Shown here: one piece after another, positions 43,278 to 51,708 of the stretch
How positions within the stretch are numbered: position 1 is the first letter of the stretch
Layout: every line of letters begins with the position of its first letter
Origin: Myxococcales bacterium
GTDB taxonomy: Bacteria > Myxococcota_A > Polyangia > Polyangiales > Ga0077539
Assembly: GCA_016793325.1 (NCBI GenBank)
Contig: JAEUKI010000077.1
Coordinates: 62,001-126,000 of the forward strand
DNA: 64,000 nt
Direction of reading: 5' to 3'
Translations under genes and position numbers: made by a program
The notes under the pieces: model-generated
The model's input: only the letters and a program-made list of their open reading frames with translations
The model's database searches: none
What the model was told of the DNA's origin: nothing

Positions 43278-43587
43278 GCGCGAAGCGTGAACGCAAGGGT
43301 CGTTCCCGCTACAGGGGCACGGATGCGCGGGGAGCGCGAGGGGCGAGCGGCGTCGAGTACTCACGTGGATCCAACTCGGCTATTGGCTGACAAACCGAAG
43401 GTCTCTCACGCACATTGAATCGAGCCTCGCTTTTCGAAGCAGGCGGTCGCCGGCAGCAAGATCGCGGCACCAGCGTGCGTCGATGCACTCGCCGAGGCAC
43501 AGCGTGGCACGAACACACCACAGGGTTCACTCAGCGGAGCGACGAGCAGAGACCCTTGGCCGTGAACGTGCTAGGCATCTCGTCGTC
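43278..43587. other. 310-bp intergenic spacer between divergent genes
   Basis: This gap between the barrel-protein gene and aat contains no open frame with coding character, no tRNA and no clear hairpin. The portion around 43381-43425 is the most A/T-rich and is the likeliest place for promoters in either direction, but I cannot identify convincing -35/-10 pairs. Confidence 0.5.
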
Positions 43588-44295
43588 GTGACCGCGGCGA
43601 GCCCGAACCAACGCGAAGTTCCGTTTCCGCCGGTCGAGCCTCAGGCGTTGACGGTGTACTTCCCCGACGTTCGCAAGCTCGGGGGCGACGAGCTCGCGGC
43701 GGTCTCTCGCACGATGAACCCGTCGATGGTGCTCGCGGCGTATCGACGCGGGATCTTTCCGTGGCCTGTCAACCCGAGGATCATCCCTTGGGTGTGCCCG
43801 AAAGAGCGCGCGGTCTTCGCGCTCGACCGCGAGCCGGCGTGGTCGCGATCGCTGCGAAAGACCGTCCGCAAGGGGACGTTCACCGTGACGTTCGACCGCG
43901 CGTTCGACCGCGTGATCCAAGGCTGCGCCACCGCGCGCGACGGCGGGACGTGGATCACGCCCGTCGTTTCGCAGACGTACATCGAGCTGCACCGACTCGG
44001 GTGGGCGCACTCGGTCGAGTGCTGGAGCGACGACGGAGAGCTCGCAGGCGGGCTGTACGGTCTCGCGTTCGACGGTGTTTTCGCAGGCGAAAGTATGTTT
44101 CACCGGCGCACGGACGCGTCGAAAGTAGCGTTCGTTCACCTCGTCGAGCGGCTGCGCGAGCGAGGCTTCACGCTGCTCGACGCGCAGGTGCGAACAGAGC
44201 ACCTCGTGTCCCTCGGATGCGCCGTGATCTCTCGCTCGGAGTTTCTCGACCGCCTCGAGCGAGCGCGCGGCGAGCAACGAAAGCTCTCGGACTGA
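43588..44295 (+). CDS. aat: leucyl/phenylalanyl-tRNA--protein transferase
   Basis: About 235 residues from GTG 43588, the usual length. Aat adds Leu or Phe from tRNA to N-terminal Arg/Lys and so marks proteins for ClpAP via ClpS. Signatures are MVLAAYRRGIFPWPV near 36-50, GGTWITPVVSQTYIELHRLG, and GLYGLAFDGVFAGESMFHR near 159-177 with TDASKVAFVHLV. The longer frame from 43483 carries no conserved sequence, so the GTG is preferred. No clpS or clpA is adjacent; the next gene is mbnP. Confidence 0.94.
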   Translation: MTAASPNQREVPFPPVEPQALTVYFPDVRKLGGDELAAVSRTMNPSMVLAAYRRGIFPWPVNPRIIPWVCPKERAVFALDREPAWSRSLRKTVRKGTFTVTFDRAFDRVIQGCATARDGGTWITPVVSQTYIELHRLGWAHSVECWSDDGELAGGLYGLAFDGVFAGESMFHRRTDASKVAFVHLVERLRERGFTLLDAQVRTEHLVSLGCAVISRSEFLDRLERARGEQRKLSD

Positions 44296-44389
44296 CCCCA
44301 CAGCGATGCTCCCTGCGGCAACGTGTCGCAGCGGTCTACTGCGAATCTACGCTTCCGCGTCGTCGCCTCTCACGGCACAACCCACGCCC

Positions 44390-45325
44390 ATGAAGTCACC
44401 ACGCACGCACCTCGCTTCGTCGATCGTCACGCTCGCCACAACCGCGCTCGTCGCGCTCGGCGCCTGTGCCCCCTCGCCCTCGCCCAACGACGGCGGAGCG
44501 GACACAGGAGCAACCACGGACGCGAGCGACGCTCAATCCCCCAGCGGAACCGCCTACACCATCCGCTTCGCAGGCATGGTCGGAACGCAGGCGTTCTCCT
44601 GCGGCCAGACGTACCCGATGATGGGCATGGGCTCGAGCTCGACGTGGACGCCGAAGGACTTTCGCTTCTACATCCACGACGTTCGCCTGGTGACCGCGGA
44701 CGGTGAAGTGCCGCTCACGATCGACACCGTCGGCGCATTTCAGGGCGAAAACGTCGCGCTCCTCGACTTCGAAGACCGCAGCGGGGCGTGCGCCGAAGGC
44801 TCGCCCGAGACCAACAGCGAGGTCCGCGCGCGCGCCGCGACGACGGTCACCGCCGCAATTCGTGGGATCAAATTCAAGTTGGGCGTGCCGTTCATGCTCA
44901 ACCACCGCGAGCCCTCGAGCTCGCCCGCGCCGCTCAACCTCTCGGCCCTGTGGTGGACGTGGAACGCGGGGTACAAATTCTTGAAGATCGACGGCAACAC
45001 CGCGGGGCTCCCGATGGGCTTCAACATCCACGTCGGCAGCACCGGGTGCACGGGCAACAACACGGGCGCGGTCAATCCGTGCACGGCGCCCAACGTGAGC
45101 GAGATCTCGCTCGACAATTTCGATCCCGCGACCAACCGCATCGTGGCCGACCTCGCCGCGCTCGTGTCGATGTCCAACCTCGAGACGAACGCGGGCGGCG
45201 CTCCCGGCTGCATGTCCGGCGGAACGGACCCCGAGTGCGGCCCGATCTTCTCTGCGCTCGCGCTCCCGTTCGGCAGCAATCCGGCAGGCACGCAGCGGTT
45301 CTTCAGGGTAGAAGCAGGGCGATGA
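44390..45325 (+). CDS. mbnP: MbnP-family copper-binding lipoprotein (metallo-mystery pair, four-Cys motif)
   Basis: About 311 residues from ATG 44390. The signal ends in ALGAC (lipobox) and is followed by an Asp/Thr/Ser linker. The core matches the metallo-mystery-pair protein MbnP/MXAN_0976 family: YTIRFAGMVGTQAFSCGQTY, FRFYIHDVRLVTADG, then LNLSALWWTWNAGYKFLKID near 182-201, and Cys71, Cys134, Cys220 and Cys231 as the four-Cys set. In the methanotroph pair the di-heme partner MbnH converts a Trp of MbnP to kynurenine, creating a copper site; the WWTW cluster (188-191) is a candidate target. Its stop overlaps the mbnH start (ATGA). No methanobactin precursor is present. Confidence 0.9.
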   Translation: MKSPRTHLASSIVTLATTALVALGACAPSPSPNDGGADTGATTDASDAQSPSGTAYTIRFAGMVGTQAFSCGQTYPMMGMGSSSTWTPKDFRFYIHDVRLVTADGEVPLTIDTVGAFQGENVALLDFEDRSGACAEGSPETNSEVRARAATTVTAAIRGIKFKLGVPFMLNHREPSSSPAPLNLSALWWTWNAGYKFLKIDGNTAGLPMGFNIHVGSTGCTGNNTGAVNPCTAPNVSEISLDNFDPATNRIVADLAALVSMSNLETNAGGAPGCMSGGTDPECGPIFSALALPFGSNPAGTQRFFRVEAGR

Positions 45326-46494
45326 AGCAACGCGGGTCGCGCGCGAGAGCGGTGTTGGCGCTGGTCGCAGCGTTCGTGAGCGCGGCGGCGACCGCGGCGT
45401 GTGGCCCCGCGGATCCAAACGACGCGCCCGTCGGCTACCCGTACAACTTGCCCGCGGGCGTTCCCGAGCCGTACGCGCCGAGCGACAACCCCATGAGCGC
45501 GGACAAAGTGCGCTTGGGGCGGAGGCTCTTCTTCGATCGTCGGTTGAGCCTCAACCAGACGCAGTCGTGCGGGAGCTGTCACTTGCCGTCCCGCGCCTTC
45601 AGCGACGGCCGCGAGGTCTCCACAGGCTCGACGGGGCAGAACACGCCGCGCAACGCGATGGGGCTCTCCAACGTCGGCTATGCGAGCGCGCTCACTTGGG
45701 GAAACCCGCTGCAAACAACGCTCGAACGCCAAGCGCTCGTCCCCATGTTCGGCGCGGACCCCGTCGAGCTCGGTCTCTCGGGCCAAGAGGTCGAGCTCGT
45801 TCGACGACTGCAAGCGGACGCGCTGTACGTGCGCCTGTTTCGCGCGGCGTTTCCCTCGGACGCAGAGCCCATCACGGTCACCAACGTCACGCGCGCGATC
45901 GCGTCGTTCGAGCGCACGCTGCTCAGCTACAACTCACCCTACGATCGCTTCACGCGCGGCGATCGCACCGCGCTCAGCGAGAGCGCGCAGCGCGGACTCG
46001 AGCTGTTCAACTCCGAGCGCGTCGAGTGCTACCACTGCCACGCGGGGTTCAATTTCTCGGACTCGACAGTGCACGTCGGAGCGCCGCCGCGCGAAGCGGT
46101 CTTCCACAACACTGGTCTCTACAACGTCGACGGACGCGGCGCGTACCCAGCGCCCAACCGCGGCGTGATCGACGTGACGAGCCGCGCTGAAGACATGGGG
46201 CGCTTTCGCGCGCCGTCGCTGCGCAACGTCGAGCTCACCGCGCCGTACATGCACGACGGATCGATCGCCACGCTCGACGGCGTGCTCGATCACTACGCCG
46301 CTGGCGGAAGGCGCATCACGATGGGTCCCAACGCGGGCGACGGCTCGACGAGCCCGCTGAAGAGCGACCTCGTCCGCGGGTTCACGCTCACACAACAAGA
46401 GAGAGAAGACCTCCTCGCGTTCTTGCGATCGCTCACCGATCGAGGGTTCACGACGGACCCACGCTTTCAAGACCCGTTCGGCAACGAGCGATAG
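45322..46494 (+). CDS. mbnH: MbnH-family di-heme enzyme (MauG/cytochrome c peroxidase superfamily)
   Basis: A 390-residue exported di-heme protein, MXAN_0977-like. The N-terminus ends in AAATAACGPA, which could be a lipobox. Two c-type heme sites are present: CGSCH at 83-87 (with QSCGSCHLPSRAFSDGR) and CYHCH at 236-240. Peroxidase-family segments VRLGRRLFFDRRLSLNQT, FRAPSLRNVELTAPYMHDGS and LLAFLRSLTD are clear. In the characterised pair MbnH oxidises a Trp of MbnP through a high-valent di-iron state. Tight overlap with mbnP supports the same substrate relationship here. Maturation needs cytochrome c biogenesis genes elsewhere. Confidence 0.93.
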   Translation: MKQRGSRARAVLALVAAFVSAAATAACGPADPNDAPVGYPYNLPAGVPEPYAPSDNPMSADKVRLGRRLFFDRRLSLNQTQSCGSCHLPSRAFSDGREVSTGSTGQNTPRNAMGLSNVGYASALTWGNPLQTTLERQALVPMFGADPVELGLSGQEVELVRRLQADALYVRLFRAAFPSDAEPITVTNVTRAIASFERTLLSYNSPYDRFTRGDRTALSESAQRGLELFNSERVECYHCHAGFNFSDSTVHVGAPPREAVFHNTGLYNVDGRGAYPAPNRGVIDVTSRAEDMGRFRAPSLRNVELTAPYMHDGSIATLDGVLDHYAAGGRRITMGPNAGDGSTSPLKSDLVRGFTLTQQEREDLLAFLRSLTDRGFTTDPRFQDPFGNER

Positions 46495-46566
46495 TCCGCC
46501 TCGACGGGACAGCGCGCTGCGCGGGCGCCCGTTGCTGCGTCGCCGCGTGTACACTCGGGCGCTCTC

Positions 46567-47805
46567 TTGAAGACGCTCGTTCTCGACGTGCTGCGACGGG
46601 TGGTGAGCTGGCGCGGAGCGCTGCTCGCGTTCGTGTTTGTCACTGGGTTCGCTGGGTTCGCGCTCGGCGGCGTCACCGCGCAGCGGCCCACGCTCGCGGA
46701 CGACCCGCTCACGGCCAAGCTCTACTACACGCTCGGGCTCTTCGTGCTCGCGGGCATCGACCTCGGAATGCCCTCGCAAGGCCCCGCCCTCGCGCGCTCG
46801 CTCCTCTGGTTCGCGTTCTTCGCGGCGCCCGCCGTGACCGCAGGCGCCGTCACCGAGGGCGTGCTCCACATCTTTCGCGCGGACCTCTGGGCGCTGCGAA
46901 AGACGCGCTCGCACGTGATCCTCGCGGGCTGCGGTCGCCTCTCGATGCTCTATCTGCAGCGGCTCAAAGAGAAGCGCCCCAACGTCCCTGTGTTCATCGT
47001 CGAGAAGCGCGGGGACAACCCGAACATTCCCCTCGCGAGCGCGCGCGGAGCGCACGTCATCCTCGGCGACATCACGGACGACGCGATCCTCGCGAGCCTC
47101 TCGCTCGATCGCGCGGCGCGCGTGATGCTGCTCACGGGCGACGATTTCGCGAACCTCGACGCGGCCACGAAGATCCTCGCGACCGCGCCAGCGATCGCGC
47201 GCAAGACGATCGTTCACGTGGGCGACCTGCGCTTCGCGCGGTCCCTCGAAAACACCCGCGTCGCCAAGGAGTGCGTGCTCTTCAACTCGCACCAGATCGC
47301 AGCCTCGCACCTCGTCGAGAGCGTGCTCGTTCCGCACTTCGCGAAGACGCCGGGGTGCGACGCGATCGTGCTCGGGGGCTTCGGTCGCTTCGGTCAGACG
47401 GTGCTCGGCGAGCTGCACACACGAAAATCACACTGCATGCGCACCGTGGTCGTGATCGACGAGCACGCGACGCGCGCCTACGCCGAGTACTGCGAAAACG
47501 CGCACCACCGCGAGACCATCGCGCCCGAGCTCATTGACGGAAACCTCTCGGACCCCCGCGTCTGGGCTCGCGCCAGCGACAAGTGCGCGACGCACGAGCC
47601 AGTCTTCGTCCTCGGGAGCAACGACGACGGCGCGAACCTCCGCACCGCGGTGATCTTGTCGAAGGGCTACCCCGACGCGCTCGTCGTCGCGCGCGGCTTC
47701 GGGTCGAGCGCGTTCGCCCGCGAGCTCGCGAAGGACCAGCGCTTCATCGCGCTCAGCGTGGGGGAGCTGCTGGCCGACAGCATTCCCGATCGGTGGCTCG
47801 CGTAA
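46567..47805 (+). CDS. TrkA-N/RCK-domain membrane protein (ion-channel-like)
   Basis: A 412-residue protein from a TTG start. Two or three N-terminal hydrophobic segments (LLAFVFVTGFAGFALGG, YTLGLFVLAGIDLGM, SLLWFAFFAAPAVTAGAV) are followed by tandem RCK-like Rossmann domains with SHVILAGCGRLSMLYL near 119-134 and CDAIVLGGFGRFGQTVLGEL near 262. The architecture matches TrkA-N potassium-channel-family proteins, but the TVGYG selectivity filter is absent, so ion selectivity is doubtful. It is 72 bp after mbnH, on the same strand. A palindromic mobile element begins 4 bp after its stop, so any native terminator has been displaced. Confidence 0.82.
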   Translation: MKTLVLDVLRRVVSWRGALLAFVFVTGFAGFALGGVTAQRPTLADDPLTAKLYYTLGLFVLAGIDLGMPSQGPALARSLLWFAFFAAPAVTAGAVTEGVLHIFRADLWALRKTRSHVILAGCGRLSMLYLQRLKEKRPNVPVFIVEKRGDNPNIPLASARGAHVILGDITDDAILASLSLDRAARVMLLTGDDFANLDAATKILATAPAIARKTIVHVGDLRFARSLENTRVAKECVLFNSHQIAASHLVESVLVPHFAKTPGCDAIVLGGFGRFGQTVLGELHTRKSHCMRTVVVIDEHATRAYAEYCENAHHRETIAPELIDGNLSDPRVWARASDKCATHEPVFVLGSNDDGANLRTAVILSKGYPDALVVARGFGSSAFARELAKDQRFIALSVGELLADSIPDRWLA

Positions 47806-47808
47806 CCC

Positions 47809-48029
47809 GGGGACGGTGCTCTGATCCTCGCATTTGCAAGCCACCAGCACACGAATGCGGCAGATCAAAAGGGACCAAATGGTACTTATTGCCAGCACGC
47901 GACGGGCTCGCGCGCAACCCGCGCGAACGAGAAATCGTCGCGCTGGCAATAAGTACATTTGTGTCCGATACGATTGGGCCCAGTGGCGGCCTCGCGGATT
48001 GCAAATGTGAGGATCAGAGCACCGTCCCC
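47809..48029. mobile_element. 221-bp palindromic RAYT/REP-type element
   Basis: Terminal inverted repeats of 31 bp (47809-47839 and 47999-48029) match at 30 positions; they begin GGGGACGGTGCTCTGATCC. An inner perfect 15-bp inverted repeat (GTACTTATTGCCAGC at 47882-47896, inverted at 47942-47956) flanks a 45-bp loop that contains a further C/G-rich hairpin. There is no open frame inside. The ends resemble the GGGGACGGTGCTCTGA-type termini I associate with REP elements moved by Y1 tyrosine (RAYT) transposases; the transposase is not in this window. The right end runs 16 bp into the kinase gene and forms its stop. Confidence 0.85.
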
Positions 48030-49276
48030 AAATCGACCGGCAGCACCAGCGACACGCGCGTGTCGCCCGGGGCGCTCTCGATCTCGAGTCGCCCCCCCGC
48101 GCGCTCGACCGTGGCGCGCGACAGATAGAGCCCGAGGCCCATTCCGTCCCCGGGTTCGCGCGTCGTGAAGAACGGCTCGCCCGCCCGTGAGCGCACCTCG
48201 TCGTTCATGCCGGCGCCGCGATCGCCGACGGTCATTCGACACTCGTCCGCGACCACATCGAGCGTCACCGACACGGGCTCGGTCAGCGCGCGATCTCGGT
48301 GCGCGCGACGCGCGTTGTCGAGCAACCCCGAGAGCGCCAGCTCGAGCGCAGCCCGAGGAGCCACGACCGCCGCGCGCTCCGCCGCGCGCTCGACGTGCAC
48401 GCGCAGCGATCCCTCGCCGTGCGTGGTCGACCATCGCCGACAGCACTCGCGCACGAACGGCGCGAGCTCGATGCGCTCGGGCGCGATGTCGGACTCGTCG
48501 GGCGGGCGCATGCGCGAGAGGATCTTCTTGCAGCGCTCGAGCTCGGCGCGCACGGTCGCGAGCGTCGCGAGCGCAGAGGAGTCCTTTGCGAGCGTGTCGC
48601 GCAGCTCGGCCACGAGGATCATCACGGTTCCGAGGGGCGTGTTGAGCTCGTGGGCGGCGCCTGCGGCGAGCGTTCCGACGGTGGCGAGGCGCTCGGCCCG
48701 GGCCATGTCGAGCTGCGCCCGCGCGAGGTCGCGCTCGCGTTGCTTGAGCGCCTCGGCCACGCGACTCACGAAGAACCACACAGCCCACGCCGTCAGCGCG
48801 AACGCGAGCCACATGCCCTTCACGTGAAGATCGAACATCGACGCCGAGTGCCACACGTGAATCGCCTCGGGCCGCGCGACGAGCAGCGCGCCGAAGCACA
48901 CCACCGAGAACGACGCGACGACGAGGCTCTGGACGCGCCCGACGAGCACGCCGGCCAGCGCGACGTGCAGCAAATACAGCGTCGTAAACGGGTTCATCGC
49001 GCCGCCCGTCCACACGAGCAGCGCCGTCAGCGCGGCGGTGTCCGCGAGGAGGTTCAGCGTGACCGCGCGCGCAGAGAGCGTTCGTCGTCGCTTGAGCACC
49101 ACGAGCAGCGCGACGTTGATCGCCACGAGCACAGCGACCACCGCCACCATCGGCTCGAGGGGAAACGGCGCGTGCAACAAGAACTTCGTCGCCGCGATCG
49201 ACGCGAGCAACGCGAGCACCGCGGCCCACCGCAAGCGCGGGAGCCAGTGAACTTCGATCGGTTGTGGGGCCATCAC
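48014..49276 (-). CDS. regB: RegB/PrrB-type redox-sensing histidine kinase
   Basis: 420 residues with six hydrophobic helices (about 13-170). Quinone-binding-type GGAMNPFTTLYLLHVALAG at about 91-109 corresponds to the GGxxNPF motif of RegB. The H-box is GTLAAGAAHELNTPLGTVMI with His209. The conserved RegB cysteine that can form redox disulphides is present in ELERCKKILSRM (Cys249). HATPase boxes LSGLLDNARRAH, VGDRGAGM and GMGLGLYLSRAT follow. It should autophosphorylate in response to quinone redox state. The last codons (LGTVL and stop) lie inside the palindromic element, so the original C-terminus was replaced, but only after the final beta strand. Confidence 0.9.
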   Translation of the reverse strand: MMAPQPIEVHWLPRLRWAAVLALLASIAATKFLLHAPFPLEPMVAVVAVLVAINVALLVVLKRRRTLSARAVTLNLLADTAALTALLVWTGGAMNPFTTLYLLHVALAGVLVGRVQSLVVASFSVVCFGALLVARPEAIHVWHSASMFDLHVKGMWLAFALTAWAVWFFVSRVAEALKQRERDLARAQLDMARAERLATVGTLAAGAAHELNTPLGTVMILVAELRDTLAKDSSALATLATVRAELERCKKILSRMRPPDESDIAPERIELAPFVRECCRRWSTTHGEGSLRVHVERAAERAAVVAPRAALELALSGLLDNARRAHRDRALTEPVSVTLDVVADECRMTVGDRGAGMNDEVRSRAGEPFFTTREPGDGMGLGLYLSRATVERAGGRLEIESAPGDTRVSLVLPVDLGTVL

Positions 49277-49277
49277 G

Positions 49278-49865
49278 TCAGCGCTTGGCGGGCATCTTCT
49301 GCAACTTTCGCTGCAATGTCCTGCGGTGGAGGCCGAGTCGCCGGGCGGCCTCCGAGATGTTTCCGCCGCAGTCCGCGAGGACGCGCTGGATGTGCTCCCA
49401 GTTTGCGCGATCGAGCGAGGGGGTCTCGCCGCTCACGGCGTCCGTTCGGGTCTCTCGCGCGTCGCGCACCTCGCGCGCTTCGCGAAGGTCCGAACGAAAC
49501 GCCGCTTCGATCTCGTCGGGCTCCGCGGGCTTCGTGAGGTAGTTGGTCGCGCCCGCGCGCACCGCTTCGACGGCGCTCGGAATCGACCCGTACCCCGTCA
49601 GCAACACGATCTCGGTGTTGGGATCGATGCGCTTGAGCGCGCGAAGCAGCTCGAGCCCCGACAGCCCCGGCATTCGAACGTCGAGCACCGCGCGCTCGGG
49701 AACCCATTCGGCGCACAGCGCCAGCGCGTCGTCCGCGTTGGCGACGGCGCGCACCTCGTAGCCTCGACGCGTAAACGCCGCGGCGAGCGCCTCGCGAAAC
49801 GGGCGGTCGTCGTCGACGATGAGCATCGTGGGCTGCTCCGAGCTCGGGACGTGATCGTTGGTCAT
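49278..49865 (-). CDS. regA: RegA/ActR/PrrA-type response regulator
   Basis: A 195-residue regulator. The receiver (about 13-125) has TMLIVDDDRPFREAL, phospho-acceptor Asp62 in AVLDVRMPGLSGLE, LLTGYGSIPSAVEAV and Lys in YLTKPAEPDE. The C-terminal Fis-type helix-turn-helix (about 150-190) reads GGNISEAARRLGLHRRTLQR, very close to the RegA/PrrA/ActR recognition helix. The domain linker is longer and Arg/Glu-rich compared with classical RegA. One base separates its stop from the kinase start. RegBA systems control energy and redox genes; the nearby mbnPH pair is a possible target by position only. Confidence 0.93.
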   Translation of the reverse strand: MTNDHVPSSEQPTMLIVDDDRPFREALAAAFTRRGYEVRAVANADDALALCAEWVPERAVLDVRMPGLSGLELLRALKRIDPNTEIVLLTGYGSIPSAVEAVRAGATNYLTKPAEPDEIEAAFRSDLREAREVRDARETRTDAVSGETPSLDRANWEHIQRVLADCGGNISEAARRLGLHRRTLQRKLQKMPAKR

Positions 49866-49922
49866 CGGCGCACGGAGCGCGAGGCGCTGCGTTCGTCGGG
49901 CGAAGCTCGCCCGTGGGGCCTG

Positions 49923-50300
49923 TCAGTGATCGTGGCCCGCAGCGCCGTCGGCAGCGGCGTCTTCATTGTGCGAGTGACCGCCGTCGCCTTCGGGACACGC
50001 CGCGAGGCACTGGTCGCGGATCGCGACGCACGCGGCCTCGGTCGAGCTCGGAGCCTCGCCGACGCGGTGGCACATCGTCGCGGTCGCGTTCATTCCGTCG
50101 AACTCGTGGCAGCGCTCGCCGATGAGCACGCACGTGGGCTTGGCGCCGCTCGCGCTGTCTCCGCCGCCGTCACCGCCGCCACCGGTCGCGTCGACGCCCG
50201 AGTCCACGCCGCTGTCCGTCGCGGGCGCAGGCGCACACGCGCCGAGCGCCAACGAGACCGCCGCCATCGAAATCACCGAACGAAGAATCCATCGCTTCAC
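49923..50300 (-). CDS. small Cys/His-rich lipoprotein (possible metal binder)
   Basis: A 125-residue protein beginning MKRWILRSVISMAAVSLALGAC, a lipoprotein signal with lipobox LGAC. An Asp/Gly/Ser linker follows, then a compact domain with six cysteines (CVLIGERCHEF, TMCHRVGE, ACVAIRDQCLAACPEGD) and a His/Asp tail GGHSHNEDAAADGAAGHDH. Cys spacing suggests disulphides; the His tail suggests periplasmic metal binding. No family is recognised. It lies 57 bp upstream of the regA-like gene on the same strand and is divergent from the CGAC barrel gene. Confidence 0.72.
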   Translation of the reverse strand: MKRWILRSVISMAAVSLALGACAPAPATDSGVDSGVDATGGGGDGGGDSASGAKPTCVLIGERCHEFDGMNATATMCHRVGEAPSSTEAACVAIRDQCLAACPEGDGGHSHNEDAAADGAAGHDH

Positions 50301-50532
50301 GTCGAACTACTCCTGTCACCAATTCATCGAACACCTCGGCGTACACACGTCCGCGCGAGGTCGTGCTTCGATGCGACAAAGTACCGCGGCGAGGTGCGCG
50401 CGGCGCGTTCGCATCGGAGCTGGACCGGGTTTTAGCGCTGAGCGCCGCCCGCAGGCGAGTCGGCGCGTGCGACACGTTGCCGCAGCCGCTTGGCGCGGGG
50501 ATCGGGCGGCGGCAACAACCGCGGCGATTCCG

Positions 50533-51534
50533 ATGGATCTTCGACCCGTTGTGACAGCGATCGCGTGTGTAAGCGCGCTCAGTTGGGGACAGCGCGCCCT
50601 CGCCTGCGGGGCGTGCGCGAGCGTCGGAGAAGCCCCGTCGATCGTCGCGCCCATCGCGACCACCACGGCAACGAACACACCGATTCAACTCCAATGGGAG
50701 ACGCGCGCCGCGAGCTCCGAAGCCGCGAGTCATCACGGCGGCCGCGAGCGCATCACCGAAGCGCGACTGTCCACCACGGTGCGCGGGTGGCTCCGTCCAT
50801 GGCTCGCGATCGAAGCGACCCACAACGCGATCGCGCGCTCGGTCGCCGCTGGAGTGATGAGCTACGGCCTGCTCGCGACCGGCGACGCAGACGCGCTCGT
50901 GCGCCTCGCGTGGCGTCGATCGTCGCAGCCCGACGCGCTCTCGTTGGCGCTGTACGCCGGCGTTCGCCTCGGGCTCGCGCCGGAGGTGCTCGACGAGTTC
51001 GCCATCGCGCGCCCCGTGCAATTTCAGCTCGGAACCGGCTCGTCCGACCCCGTCGTCGGCGCCGAGCTCTCGTCATCGATCGGCCCCGTCTCGCTCTCGG
51101 CGAGCGCGCGCGCCCGCTATCCTTCGATGGGCCGATACAACTGGCAGCCCGGCGCGTCGATCAGCGCGTCCTTTGCAGCGCGCTACCGCTTCGACCAACG
51201 CGTGAGCGCGAGCGCGAGCCTCGACCCACGCGCTGCGCTCCAAGACAGACTGGACGGCGCGCCCGTCGTCAACACCGGCGGAATCGTCCTCGGGCTGACG
51301 CCCGCTGTCCGCGTTCAGCTCTCGGATGCGTGGGCGCTCACCGCGGCGACGACCGTTCCCCTCGGTCAGTGGCTGCGAGGAGCGGCGCAGGATCAGTGGT
51401 CCTTCGCGCTCGCCGTGCAGTGTGCGCCCGTCGTGCGAGCGGTCGTCGACGCGCCTCGACCAGCGCAGCGACCGAGGTTTCTCCGGGCCGCGATCGACGC
51501 GCTGCCCGCGGATCGATCGACGAACGCGCTGTGA
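50533..51534 (+). CDS. putative outer-membrane barrel protein with N-terminal CGAC motif
   Basis: About 333 residues from ATG 50533 (MDLRPVVTAI). The signal peptide ends at ALSWGQRALA, so the mature protein begins CGACASVGEAP. Repeating amphipathic strands follow (TEARLSTTVRGWLRPWLAIE, LSLALYAGVRLGLAPE, FQLGTGSSDPVVGAELSSSI, ISASFAARYRFDQRVSASAS), consistent with an outer-membrane transporter-like barrel. The CxxC at the mature N-terminus could bind metal or form a disulphide. It is divergent from the Cys/His-rich lipoprotein. The open frame upstream to 50122 is a shadow. Confidence 0.72.
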   Translation: MDLRPVVTAIACVSALSWGQRALACGACASVGEAPSIVAPIATTTATNTPIQLQWETRAASSEAASHHGGRERITEARLSTTVRGWLRPWLAIEATHNAIARSVAAGVMSYGLLATGDADALVRLAWRRSSQPDALSLALYAGVRLGLAPEVLDEFAIARPVQFQLGTGSSDPVVGAELSSSIGPVSLSASARARYPSMGRYNWQPGASISASFAARYRFDQRVSASASLDPRAALQDRLDGAPVVNTGGIVLGLTPAVRVQLSDAWALTAATTVPLGQWLRGAAQDQWSFALAVQCAPVVRAVVDAPRPAQRPRFLRAAIDALPADRSTNAL

Positions 51535-51708
51535 TTTCAGCGCTCGATCGCGTGGACATACAACGTCCGCGCGCGGGATCGACCGTCGTTGCGCGGTGGT
51601 ACGGTGCAAACCAGTGATGCGTCGTAGCGCTTCGCTCGTCGTCGATCGCTCGAAGCGAACGGCGATCATCGAAGCACACGCGGCGCTTGTCCCGAACACG
51701 GAGCGCAC

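Noticed and set aside
44390..46494. A methanobactin biosynthetic cluster around mbnPH
   Set aside because: No short MbnA-like precursor, MbnB, MbnC or TonB receptor is recognised nearby; neighbours are aat and a TrkA-N protein.
46567..47805. Potassium channel with a standard selectivity filter
   Set aside because: The region between the hydrophobic segments has no T-V-G-Y-G-like filter, so I call it only a TrkA-N/RCK membrane protein.
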